DNA of 64,000 nt from Aeromicrobium tamlense (lineage in GTDB: Bacteria > Actinomycetota > Actinomycetes > Propionibacteriales > Nocardioidaceae): positions 1,054,001 to 1,118,000 of the forward strand of contig NZ_JACBZN010000001.1 of the NCBI RefSeq assembly GCF_013408555.1, in the 5' to 3' direction. Below are positions 16,896 through 24,781 of this stretch, one piece after another. A program made the position numbers and the translations under genes. Each line of letters opens with the position of its first letter. The first letter of the stretch is position 1. Below the pieces are notes generated by a model. The model was not told the origin of the DNA, made no database searches, and worked only from the letters and a program-made list of their open reading frames with translations.

Positions 16896-17699
16896 TCAGG
16901 ACAGGAGCAGGACGGTGGCCAGCGCCAGGAGCGTGGAGTCGATCCGGTCCAGCAGCCCGCCGGCGCCGGCCATCATGGTGCCGGAGTCCTTCGCCCGCAC
17001 GCCGCGCTTGACGAGGGACTCCAGGAGGTCGCCGGCCGGGGCGCCGACGGCGACCGCGATCGCGGTGGGCCACGTCAGCGCGCCGAGCAGCGCGAGCACG
17101 GCGATGCCCGCCGCGGCACCGACCAGCAGGCCGCTCCACCGCTTCGCCGGGGACAGGGGCGACAGCCGTGGTCCGCCGAGTCGGGGCCCGGCGAAGAACG
17201 CGACGATGTCGGCCACCGACACGGCGACGAACAGGGCCAGCGCGGTGCCCCCGAGCGTCACGAGCCCGGCGAGCGGAGCCAGCCAGGCGAGCCCCAGGAG
17301 CCCACCGCTGATCCGGCGCAGCCCCTCGTCCGCGTCGCCCTGCAGGAGCGGCGGCGCCACGACGAGCAGCGCCCCGGCGCCCAGCGCGTGCAGGACGAGG
17401 TCGGGCTCGAGCCAGGAGGTGCCCACGACGCCGACCAGGGCGACGCCGAGCACCACGACGTCCTCGCGGCGCAGCCCGAGCAGGATCCCGAGCTCGATCG
17501 CCGCGACGATGCCGGCCACCGAGGCGAGCAGGGCCGTCCCGGGCCCGCCCCACCAGAACAGGGCCACGACGACCGGCACGGCTCCGGCCCAGATGAGCCA
17601 GCGACGGATCAGCTCCCCGCGCCGGGACGCCAGGACCGCGATCCCGCCGATCACCAGGGCGCCGCCGATCCAGGGGACGAGCGACTCGACGGAGACCAT
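16896..17699 (-). CDS. CDP-diglyceride synthase (CdsA)-like membrane protein
   Basis: Member of the phosphatidate cytidylyltransferase family, which makes CDP-diacylglycerol from phosphatidate and CTP. The 267 residues have seven to eight hydrophobic segments. The C-terminal signature region reads SLVKRGVRAKDSGTMMAGAG followed by GLLDRIDS. The K-R-x4-K-D and D-R-x-D parts are kept, but the usual P-G-H-G-G is A-G-A-G-G, losing the conserved His. The protein may have altered substrate use. Its ATG overlaps the stop of the upstream GNAT-aminotransferase gene (ATGA), so the two are coupled. Whether it is the cell's only CdsA cannot be judged here. Confidence 0.8.
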   Translation of the reverse strand: MVSVESLVPWIGGALVIGGIAVLASRRGELIRRWLIWAGAVPVVVALFWWGGPGTALLASVAGIVAAIELGILLGLRREDVVVLGVALVGVVGTSWLEPDLVLHALGAGALLVVAPPLLQGDADEGLRRISGGLLGLAWLAPLAGLVTLGGTALALFVAVSVADIVAFFAGPRLGGPRLSPLSPAKRWSGLLVGAAAGIAVLALLGALTWPTAIAVAVGAPAGDLLESLVKRGVRAKDSGTMMAGAGGLLDRIDSTLLALATVLLLS

Positions 17700-19408
17700 C
17701 AGCGGCCCAGCACCTCGGCGCAGGCGGCGACGATGCGGTCGTTCTCCTCCACGTCACGCACCGCGACCCGTACGGTCCGGCCCTCGTAGGCGGGCGAGAG
17801 CGGCGACAGGTCGCGCAGGAAGACGTCGTGCTCGCGCAGCGCGGCGACGAAGGAGGCCGCGCTCGGCCCGCCGCGGGGGAGGGTGAGGCACAGGAAGTTC
17901 GCCTCGGAGTCCTCGACCTCGAGGCCTCCGATCCCGTCCAGCCGCTTGGCGAGGTCGCGGCGCAGCTCGTGGGTCCGGTCCCAGGCGTCGCGGTAGTGGT
18001 CGGGATCGCGCAGCGCCGCGACGGCGGCGACCTGCGCCGGGAGACTGACCTGCCACGGCGGGGTGAGGCGGCGCATCGCGGTCGCGGTCTCGGGGCGCGC
18101 CACGAGGTAGGCGGCGCGCATCCCCGACAGTGCGTACATCTTCGACAGCGAGGTGCACACGACGAGGCGCGGGTCGGTGGCGGCCAGCCCGGCCAGGGAC
18201 TCCCCGGGGCCGACGTAGCCCAGGTAGGCCTCGTCGACCCACCAGCGGGTCCCGTCCGGCGATGCGGTGATCGCACGACGGAGGTCCTCCGCGGGCGTCA
18301 GCCGACCCGTGGGGTTGTTCGGGTTCACCACCACGACGAGGTCGTACGCGCCCGCGGCCACCGTGGCCGCGAGGGCCCCGGTGTCGACGCGCCAGCCGTC
18401 CTCGCGCCGGAGGACGAACCGCTCGACGTGGCAGCCGACGACGCGCTCGGTGACGTGGGCGTACTCGCCGTACCCGGGGTCGACGAGCAGCACCCGGCTG
18501 GACGGCGTGAGCCAGGACGTGAAGGCGCGGAAGATGAGGTCGGAGGACCCGGACCCCACCGCGAGCGCGTCGACCGGCAGACCGCGGTGGGCGGCGATCT
18601 CGGCGAGCAGTCCCTCGGCGACCGACGGCGGGGACGTGCGGGCGAGCCACCCCGGATCCTCGGCGAGCAGGGCGCGCGCGCCGGGCGCCGGCTCGAACCA
18701 GGCGTCGAGGACGTCGGCGGCGACGACCTCGGTGCGGCGCTCGAGCGTGCGGAAGGCGGTGCCGATCGCGCCGAACGACGCGCCGCCGTGCTCGCAGCCG
18801 TCGGGGCGGGTGGCGAACGGGGCGTCGAGCTCCCACGTGACGGTGGTCCGCCAGCGCTCGACGAGCTCCGCGAACGGACCGAGCGCGAGCGCCGTGAGAG
18901 CGGCGACGGACGTGCTCATGACCTCGAAGTCGACCGAGCCGCTGCTCACCGTGCGGCCGGTGGGCACGAGCCCGACGCCGCGGTAGAGGTCCATGACCTC
19001 GCTGCGTCCCATCGCGACGATCGTGCGACCGCCGCGGCTGGCCACCCAGCGCATCGCGGCGTACATCAGCAGCGTGGCGACGCCGGTGTGCCGCTGGTCG
19101 GGCCGCACCGTGAGGATGCGGACCTCGAACACGTCGGGCTCGTCGAGCAGCGGGAGCTCCGCGCGGGTGACGTACTTGTCGAGGCCGAACCGGCCCACCC
19201 ACGGCGGCGTGACGCTCACGAAGCCGACCGGCTCGCCGTCGCGGGCCGCGACGAGGTAGACGTTGTCGCCGTCCAGCGTGTCGGTGAGGAGGCCGTCGGC
19301 GTTGGTCGGGTGCTGCCCGAGCTCCTCCGCATAGACGCGGTGCCGCAGGGCGAGGGCCCAGGACACGTCCTCCGGCGTTGCGGTACGAATCGTCAGGTCG
19401 TCGTTCAC
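17699..19408 (-). CDS. GNAT acyltransferase - PLP aminotransferase fusion protein
   Basis: Two enzymes in one 569-residue chain. Residues 1-180 form a GNAT-type acyltransferase (TIRTATPEDVSWALALRHRV start; VRILTVRPDQRHTGVATLLM is the acyl-CoA-binding motif A). Residues about 210-569 form a class I/II fold-type-I aminotransferase resembling histidinol-phosphate aminotransferases: VGSGSSDLIFRAF, VVNPNNPTGRL, WWVDEAYLGYVG, then SLSKMYALSGMRAAYL with the PLP lysine. GTG 19408 was chosen for the GAGGAG site upstream. Substrate unknown. Coupling to a CdsA-like gene suggests an amino-lipid or modified amino-acid product, but that is inference. Confidence 0.8.
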   Translation of the reverse strand: MNDDLTIRTATPEDVSWALALRHRVYAEELGQHPTNADGLLTDTLDGDNVYLVAARDGEPVGFVSVTPPWVGRFGLDKYVTRAELPLLDEPDVFEVRILTVRPDQRHTGVATLLMYAAMRWVASRGGRTIVAMGRSEVMDLYRGVGLVPTGRTVSSGSVDFEVMSTSVAALTALALGPFAELVERWRTTVTWELDAPFATRPDGCEHGGASFGAIGTAFRTLERRTEVVAADVLDAWFEPAPGARALLAEDPGWLARTSPPSVAEGLLAEIAAHRGLPVDALAVGSGSSDLIFRAFTSWLTPSSRVLLVDPGYGEYAHVTERVVGCHVERFVLRREDGWRVDTGALAATVAAGAYDLVVVVNPNNPTGRLTPAEDLRRAITASPDGTRWWVDEAYLGYVGPGESLAGLAATDPRLVVCTSLSKMYALSGMRAAYLVARPETATAMRRLTPPWQVSLPAQVAAVAALRDPDHYRDAWDRTHELRRDLAKRLDGIGGLEVEDSEANFLCLTLPRGGPSAASFVAALREHDVFLRDLSPLSPAYEGRTVRVAVRDVEENDRIVAACAEVLGR

Positions 19409-19525
19409 GTGGATCTCCTCGCGGGGCGGCCGAGTGGCCAACCTACGGCACCGCGGGGGTGCGTGGGGGCACATCGTCTCCGCGCGCGGGGTTGCGTCGC
19501 GGCCCGCGGGGCGGACGATGGGGGC

Positions 19526-20701
19526 ATGGAGCGACTCGTGATCGTCGGAGGAGGACTGGCCGCCGCGAAGGCGGTCGAGCGACTGCGTGAGGAGGGGTAC
19601 GAGGGATCGGTGACCGTCGTGGGCGCCGAGGGGAGCCCGCCGTACGAGCGGCCGCCGCTGTCGAAGGACCTGCTGCTCGGCAAGGACACCGACCCGACGG
19701 TGCTCGACGCCGACTGGTGGTCCGAGCACGACGTGCAGCTGATGACGGGCACGCGGGTCACCGCGCTCGACCGCGAGGCGCGGCGGGTCGAGCTGGAGTC
19801 GGGGGACCGGCTCGAGTACGACCTGCTGGTGCTGGCGACCGGCGCCGAGCCGCGGGTGCCCGACCTGCCGGGCGCCGACCGGGCGCTCTACCTGCGCACC
19901 CTCGAGGACAAGGACCGCATCCTGGCCACGCTGGAGTCCGGGAGCCGGCTCGTCATCGTCGGCGCGGGCTGGATCGGGCTGGAGGTGGCGGCCGCGGCGC
20001 GCAGCCACGACGTCCGAGTCACGGTGCTCGAGCGCGACGACCTGCCCCTGCAGCGGGTGCTCGGCGACGAGCTGGCCACGCACCTGGCCGCGTTGCACCG
20101 CTCCCACGGGGTCGACCTGCGCACCGGGGTCACGGTGGAGGAGATCGTGCTGGGGGACGACGGACCCGTCGGCGTCCGCGCGTCGGGGGAGACCATCGAG
20201 GCCGACCACGTCCTCGTCGCGATCGGTGCGGTGCCGGCGACGGCGCTGGCCGAGGAGTCCGGCCTCGAGGTGGACGACGGCATCGTCGTGGACGAGCGGT
20301 TCCAGACCGCCGACGAGCACGTCCTGGCGATCGGCGACGTCGCGGGAGCGTGGAACGTGACGCTCGAGGACCGGCTCCGCGTCGAGCACTGGGACAACGC
20401 GATCCGGCAGGGCCGCGCCGTGGCCGACGTGCTGCTGGGCCGCGACACGGTGCACGACTGGTACCCGTACTTCTACACCGACCAGTTCGAGTTCTCGATG
20501 GAGTACGTCGGGCGCCCCGGACCCAAGGACACGGTGGAGATCCGCGGCGACCTCGAGGCGAATGCCTTCATCGCCTACTGGATCGACGAGGAGTCGCGGC
20601 TGACCGCGGGCATGAACGTGGGGATCTGGGACGTGAACGACACGCTGCGCGAGATGGTCGGCACCCGAGTGGACCGCTCGGAGCTGACCGACTTGAGCTG
20701 A
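19526..20701 (+). CDS. FAD-dependent ferredoxin/rubredoxin-type reductase
   Basis: Pyridine nucleotide-disulfide family flavoprotein of the BphA4/ferredoxin-NAD+ reductase type, passing electrons from NAD(P)H to a small iron-sulfur protein. The 391 residues begin with the FAD motif VIVGGGLAAAKAVERLR and the family marker PYERPPLSKDLLL. The NAD motif is VIVGAGWIGLEVAAAAR near residue 145. HVLAIGDVAG is the second FAD contact. The C-terminal reductase domain is present (WYPYFYTDQFEFSMEYVG). No ferredoxin or oxygenase gene is adjacent, so the partner is unknown. It ends before a GC-rich hairpin. Confidence 0.85.
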   Translation: MERLVIVGGGLAAAKAVERLREEGYEGSVTVVGAEGSPPYERPPLSKDLLLGKDTDPTVLDADWWSEHDVQLMTGTRVTALDREARRVELESGDRLEYDLLVLATGAEPRVPDLPGADRALYLRTLEDKDRILATLESGSRLVIVGAGWIGLEVAAAARSHDVRVTVLERDDLPLQRVLGDELATHLAALHRSHGVDLRTGVTVEEIVLGDDGPVGVRASGETIEADHVLVAIGAVPATALAEESGLEVDDGIVVDERFQTADEHVLAIGDVAGAWNVTLEDRLRVEHWDNAIRQGRAVADVLLGRDTVHDWYPYFYTDQFEFSMEYVGRPGPKDTVEIRGDLEANAFIAYWIDEESRLTAGMNVGIWDVNDTLREMVGTRVDRSELTDLS

Positions 20702-20719
20702 GCGGGCCGCCGCCGGGGT

Positions 20720-20754
20720 GGGGCCCCGGTCTGCACCACACCGCCCGGGGCCCC
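20720..20754 (+). terminator. Intrinsic terminator after the flavoprotein gene
   Basis: Ten-bp perfect stem GGGGCCCCGG (20720-20729) with CCGGGGCCCC (20745-20754), 15-nt loop, 18 nt after the stop codon. Confidence 0.65.
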
Positions 20755-20844
20755 GTCCCGAGCTGCGGGGGCGTGCGCGGGACCCCTCGACCGTAGGTGA
20801 CGAACGACACGAGGGCAACTCGCAGTTACCGTCGCTCTGCACTG

Positions 20845-20859
20845 GTGCAAGGTTTGCAC
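20845..20859. promoter_or_regulatory. Operator palindrome 1 of the TetR-MFS pair
   Basis: GTGCAA-GGT-TTGCAC, perfect arms, just upstream of the -10 of the TetR gene. The half-site GTGCAA recurs at the start codon (20879-20884). Confidence 0.6.
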
Positions 20860-20860
20860 G

Positions 20861-20877
20861 ACTGCATAGAATGCAGT
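20861..20877. promoter_or_regulatory. Operator palindrome 2 overlapping the TetR -10 box
   Basis: ACTGCA-TAGAA-TGCAGT, perfect 6-bp arms. The -10 TAGAAT (20867-20872) lies inside it, 6 nt before GTG 20879. Binding would block RNA polymerase, consistent with autorepression. Confidence 0.6.
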
Positions 20878-20878
20878 T

Positions 20879-21505
20879 GTGCAAACTGAAGTCGTCAGCC
20901 CTCTCGTGGCCGAGCGCCAGCGCCAGACGTGGACCGCCATCCACCATGCCGCGGCCACGGCCGCCCTCGAGCACGGTCCCGACGCCGTCACGGTCGCGCA
21001 GATCGCGGCCACCGCCGGCATCTCGCCGCGCACCTTCTTCAACTACTTCGAGTCCAAGGAGGACGCCATCGTCGGCGTCCGTCCGGCGCGGGTCACCGAG
21101 GAGACGCTGCAGGCGCTGCGCGACTCCGAGGGCCAGCCCGCGCTCAAGCGCGTCAGCCTCCTGGTCCTGGAGGTCGCCTCCAGCACCATCGGTCCCGAGG
21201 TCGACCTCGCCCAGCGCCGCGCGCTGTCCGCGGCCAACCCGCGGCTGCGCTCGCGACTCACCCAGGTCTTCACCGACGCGCGCAAGCTCGTCGTCGCCCG
21301 CTTCGTCGAGGACGTCGAGATCCCGTGGCTCGGCATCGCCGGCCTCCCGGCCGACCTGCACGAGGCCCGCGCCCTGATCCTGCTGGCCGGATCGGTCGTC
21401 ACGCTCGCGTGGACGAACGATCCCGACCAGCTCATGTCCCACCGCGACGACGCTCTCGACGCGGCCATCGCCACCTTCCGGAAGGTCACCTCCACCGCCC
21501 TATGA
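20879..21505 (+). CDS. TetR-family repressor of the adjacent MFS pump
   Basis: A 208-residue TetR-type regulator. The N-terminal helix-turn-helix reads VTVAQIAATAGISPRTFFNYFESKEDAIVG (residues about 40-70 in two parts), and the remainder is a ligand-binding helical domain (TetR_C-like). GTG 20879 sits 6 nt after a TAGAAT box inside a palindrome, arguing for this start and for self-repression. Its TGA overlaps the ATG of the DHA2 transporter (ATGA), so regulator and pump form one operon. The inducing compound is unknown. Confidence 0.88.
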   Translation: MQTEVVSPLVAERQRQTWTAIHHAAATAALEHGPDAVTVAQIAATAGISPRTFFNYFESKEDAIVGVRPARVTEETLQALRDSEGQPALKRVSLLVLEVASSTIGPEVDLAQRRALSAANPRLRSRLTQVFTDARKLVVARFVEDVEIPWLGIAGLPADLHEARALILLAGSVVTLAWTNDPDQLMSHRDDALDAAIATFRKVTSTAL

Positions 21506-23088
21506 CCACGACATCCCCCTCCACCACGACGCACGAGAAGCGCACCGTCACCCTCGTCTTCGCCGCGCTCATGCTCGTCATGCTGCTCGCCTCCCTGAGC
21601 CAGACGGTCCTGTCGACCGCGCTGCCGACGATCGTCGGCTCGCTCGACGGCGCCGACCACATCGCGTGGGTCATGACCGCCTACCTGCTGGGCATGACCG
21701 TCACGATGCCGATCTACGGCCGCCTCGGCGACCGCGTCGGCCGCAAGCCCATGCTGCTGATCGCGATCACCCTGTTCACGATCGGCTCGCTCGTGGGCGC
21801 CCTCGCCCAGGACATGACCGTCCTGATCGCCGGCCGCGCCGTCCAGGGCCTCGGCGGCGGCGGCCTCATGGTGCTGTCGCAGGCCGCCATCGCCGACGTG
21901 GTGCCGGCCCGCGATCGCGGCAAGTACATGGGCATCCTCGGTGCCGTGTTCGGCCTCTCCTCAGTCGCCGGCCCGCTGCTCGGCGGCTGGTTCACCGAGG
22001 GTCCCGGCTGGCGCTGGACCTTCTGGATCAACGTGCCGCTGGGCATCATCGCGGCCGTCGCCGTGGTCGCGCTGCTGCACAAGCCCACCACCGAGCGGGC
22101 CCGGACCCGGGTCGACTTCCTCGGCATGGCGCTGCTCGCCCTCGCGACGAGCTCGCTGATCCTCGCCGCGACGTGGGGCGGTCACCAGTACGACTGGAAC
22201 AGCCCGCAGATCATCGGCCTCATCGTGACGACCATCGTCGGCGCGATCGCGTTCGTCGCGGTCGAGCGTCGCGCGGAGGAGCCCGTCATGCCGCTGGCGC
22301 TGTTCCGCGACCGGAACTTCAACCTCACGACGGTAGGCGTCATCATCCTCGGCGTCGCGATGTTCGGGTCGCTGTCGTACCTGCCCACCTACCTGCAGAT
22401 GTCGGTCGGCGTCGACGCCACCCACGCGGGCCTCATGATGATCCCGATGATGGGCGGCATGCTCGTCACGTCCATCGTCGTGGGCCAGGCCGTCAGCCGC
22501 ACGGGCAAGTACCGCTGGTACCCGATCGCCGGCGCGCTGGTCACGGGTCTCGGCCTGTTCCTGCTCTCCACGATCGAGATCGGCGACTCGCGCTGGCAGA
22601 TCGAGGGCTCGCTGCTGGTGCTCGGCATCGGCATCGGCCTGGGCATGCAGATCCTGACGCTGATCGTGCAGAACTCGTTCTCGCACCGCATCGTCGGCAC
22701 GGCCACCGCGGCGAACAACTACTTCCGCCAAGTGGGCGGCACGCTCGGTGCCGCGGCCGTGGGCTCGATCTTCACGTCGCGCCTGACCGAGTCGCTCGCG
22801 ACCAGGCTGCCGTCGGCCGGCGAGGCGCACAGTGGGTCGTCCTCGCTGACGCCCGACTCGGTGGCCCACCTCCCGCAGGAGATCCACGACATCGTCGTGA
22901 CCGCCTACAACGGCGCGCTGATGCCGATCTTCCTGTGGCTGGCGCCGCTGACGCTGGTCTCGGCCCTCGTGCTGTGGTTCGTGCACGAGAAGCCGCTGCG
23001 CCACACGATCGAGGCGTCCAAGCAGGAGGAGTCGCTCGGCGAGCAGACCCTCGACGCCACGGAGGCGATGACCGGCGCCGAGCGCTGA
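21502..23088 (+). CDS. DHA2-family (EmrB/QacA-type) MFS drug efflux transporter
   Basis: Proton-driven exporter, 14-TM type, 528 residues. Motif A GRLGDRVGRKPML lies between TM2 and TM3, the motif C-like GAVFGLSSVAGPLLGGWF in TM5, and WRWTFWINVPLG after it, all typical of DHA2. TM1 carries the usual SLSQTVLSTALPTIVGSL. The C-terminus is a short acidic tail. Translated with the TetR gene through an ATGA overlap. Stop codon is 1 bp from the convergent recD stop, so the two operons end back to back with no room for a terminator. Confidence 0.9.
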   Translation: MTTTSPSTTTHEKRTVTLVFAALMLVMLLASLSQTVLSTALPTIVGSLDGADHIAWVMTAYLLGMTVTMPIYGRLGDRVGRKPMLLIAITLFTIGSLVGALAQDMTVLIAGRAVQGLGGGGLMVLSQAAIADVVPARDRGKYMGILGAVFGLSSVAGPLLGGWFTEGPGWRWTFWINVPLGIIAAVAVVALLHKPTTERARTRVDFLGMALLALATSSLILAATWGGHQYDWNSPQIIGLIVTTIVGAIAFVAVERRAEEPVMPLALFRDRNFNLTTVGVIILGVAMFGSLSYLPTYLQMSVGVDATHAGLMMIPMMGGMLVTSIVVGQAVSRTGKYRWYPIAGALVTGLGLFLLSTIEIGDSRWQIEGSLLVLGIGIGLGMQILTLIVQNSFSHRIVGTATAANNYFRQVGGTLGAAAVGSIFTSRLTESLATRLPSAGEAHSGSSSLTPDSVAHLPQEIHDIVVTAYNGALMPIFLWLAPLTLVSALVLWFVHEKPLRHTIEASKQEESLGEQTLDATEAMTGAER

Positions 23089-23089
23089 C

Positions 23090-24781
23090 CTATCGCACCG
23101 CTGCTCGGGCGGCGAGTCGCTCCGCGATCCCACTGGATCGGGCGACTCGCCGCCCGATCGCCGTCCGGATGTCCTCGGTCGTGCCGATCACGGTCACCGC
23201 GGCGACCGAGCGGGTGATCGCCGTGTAGAGCAGCTCGCGCGTCATGGCGCGCGAGTCCGGACCCGGCAGCAGGACGGTGACGTGCTCGAACTCACTGCCC
23301 TGGCTGCGGTGGATCGTCATGGCGTAGCCGGTCTGGACGTCGGGCAGCCGCGACGTCGCCAGCTCGCGGACGGGATCGCCGTCGAGGACGACCTCGACGT
23401 GCCCGTCGCGCGCCACCACGACGCCGCCGTCGCCGTTGAACACGCCCAGCGGCGCGTCGTTGCGGGTGACCAGCACGGGTCGGCCCGGGTACCAGTCGTC
23501 GTAGCCGACGTCGGGTCGCAGCCAGGCGGTGACGTGGTCGTTCCAGGTGGTGGCACCTGTGGGCCCGTCGCGGTGGGCGCACAGCAGGCGGTGCCCGCCG
23601 AGCCGCCGGAGCGCGGTGGCGGCGTCGCCGGCGCGACCGGCGGCGACGAGATCGCGGGCCAGGGGGAGCAGCGTGCCCTCGAGCTCGGCCTGGGCGCGGG
23701 CCGGGTCGACGAGACGGATGGTCGGATCGCCGGCCGTCAGCAGGGCGACGGCAGTGTCGGCGTCGCCGTCGCGGACGGCCTCGGCCAGGCGGCCGATGCC
23801 CGCCCCGAAGCGATGGCTGCGGATGAGCCGGACGACGTGCTGGTCGGACCAGCCGGCCACCACGTCGTGGAGCACCGCGCCGGCCTCGACCGAGGCGAGC
23901 TGGTCGGCGTCGCCGACGAGGATGAGCCGCGTGTCGGGCCGCAGCGCCTCGAGCAGCCGCGCGACGTTCTCCAGCGACGCCATCGAGGTCTCGTCGACGA
24001 CCACGACGTCGTGCGGCAGCCGCCGCGTGCGGTCGTGGCGGAACCGCGTGTGGTTGTCGTGGCGCCAGCCCAGCAGGCGGTGCATCGTCGAGGCGGGCAG
24101 CGCCGTGAGCCACTCGCGCTCGTCGGGGGTGAGGTCGAGCCGGGCGGCGGTGGCCGCCACGGCCTCGCGCATGCGGGCCGCGGCCTTGCCCGTGGGCGCC
24201 GTCAGCGCGACGCGCAGCGGACGGCCGAGGGTGGCCAGCGACTGCGCCTGCAGGATCGCCAGGACGCCCGCCACCGTGGTGGTCTTGCCCGTGCCCGGCC
24301 CACCGGTGAGCACGATCGTGCCGACCCGTGCGGCGCGCTCGGCAGCCGCGCGCTGGTCGAGGTGGTCGGCGCCGGGGAACAGCCGGTCGAGGTCGGCGAC
24401 GAGCCGTTCCTCGTCGAGCGCCGGCGGCGTGGCGGCGGCCCGGGCGGCGAGGTCGTCGCACAGCGCGACCTCGAGCTCGCGGTAGCGGTCGAGGTAGAGC
24501 AGGTCGTGCTCGACCAGGAGCACGCGCCCGAGCCGGCTGGAGCGGACGGCGTCGAGCCAGGCCCGCGGGTCGGGCCAGGCCAGGCCGGGGACCTCGGGGT
24601 CCTGGCGCGGGTCGAAGCACGTGGACCCGTGCCGGACGGCACGGACCGCGAACGCCAGCGCGAGCAGCGGCAGCGGCGCCGTCTCGCCGGTGAGCCGCGC
24701 GAGGCGCGCCGTCATGAGTGCGTCGCCGGTGGTGAGCTCCTCGGCGGCGACGAAGTCGTCGATCGTGGCGGGGGCGGTCAC
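23090..24781 (-). CDS. recD: Exodeoxyribonuclease V subunit alpha (RecD)
   Basis: Fast 5'-3' helicase subunit of RecBCD, which processes double-strand breaks. 563 residues. Walker A VLTGGPGTGKTTTVAGV near residue 160, VVVDETSMASLENVARL as Walker B, LILVGDADQLASVEAGAVL as motif III, and the C-terminal GYAMTIHRSQGSEFEHVTV (UvrD-type motif V). GTG 24781 overlaps the recB stop (GTGA). The long open frame upstream is only the antisense of recB. Confidence 0.93.
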   Translation of the reverse strand: MTAPATIDDFVAAEELTTGDALMTARLARLTGETAPLPLLALAFAVRAVRHGSTCFDPRQDPEVPGLAWPDPRAWLDAVRSSRLGRVLLVEHDLLYLDRYRELEVALCDDLAARAAATPPALDEERLVADLDRLFPGADHLDQRAAAERAARVGTIVLTGGPGTGKTTTVAGVLAILQAQSLATLGRPLRVALTAPTGKAAARMREAVAATAARLDLTPDEREWLTALPASTMHRLLGWRHDNHTRFRHDRTRRLPHDVVVVDETSMASLENVARLLEALRPDTRLILVGDADQLASVEAGAVLHDVVAGWSDQHVVRLIRSHRFGAGIGRLAEAVRDGDADTAVALLTAGDPTIRLVDPARAQAELEGTLLPLARDLVAAGRAGDAATALRRLGGHRLLCAHRDGPTGATTWNDHVTAWLRPDVGYDDWYPGRPVLVTRNDAPLGVFNGDGGVVVARDGHVEVVLDGDPVRELATSRLPDVQTGYAMTIHRSQGSEFEHVTVLLPGPDSRAMTRELLYTAITRSVAAVTVIGTTEDIRTAIGRRVARSSGIAERLAARAAVR

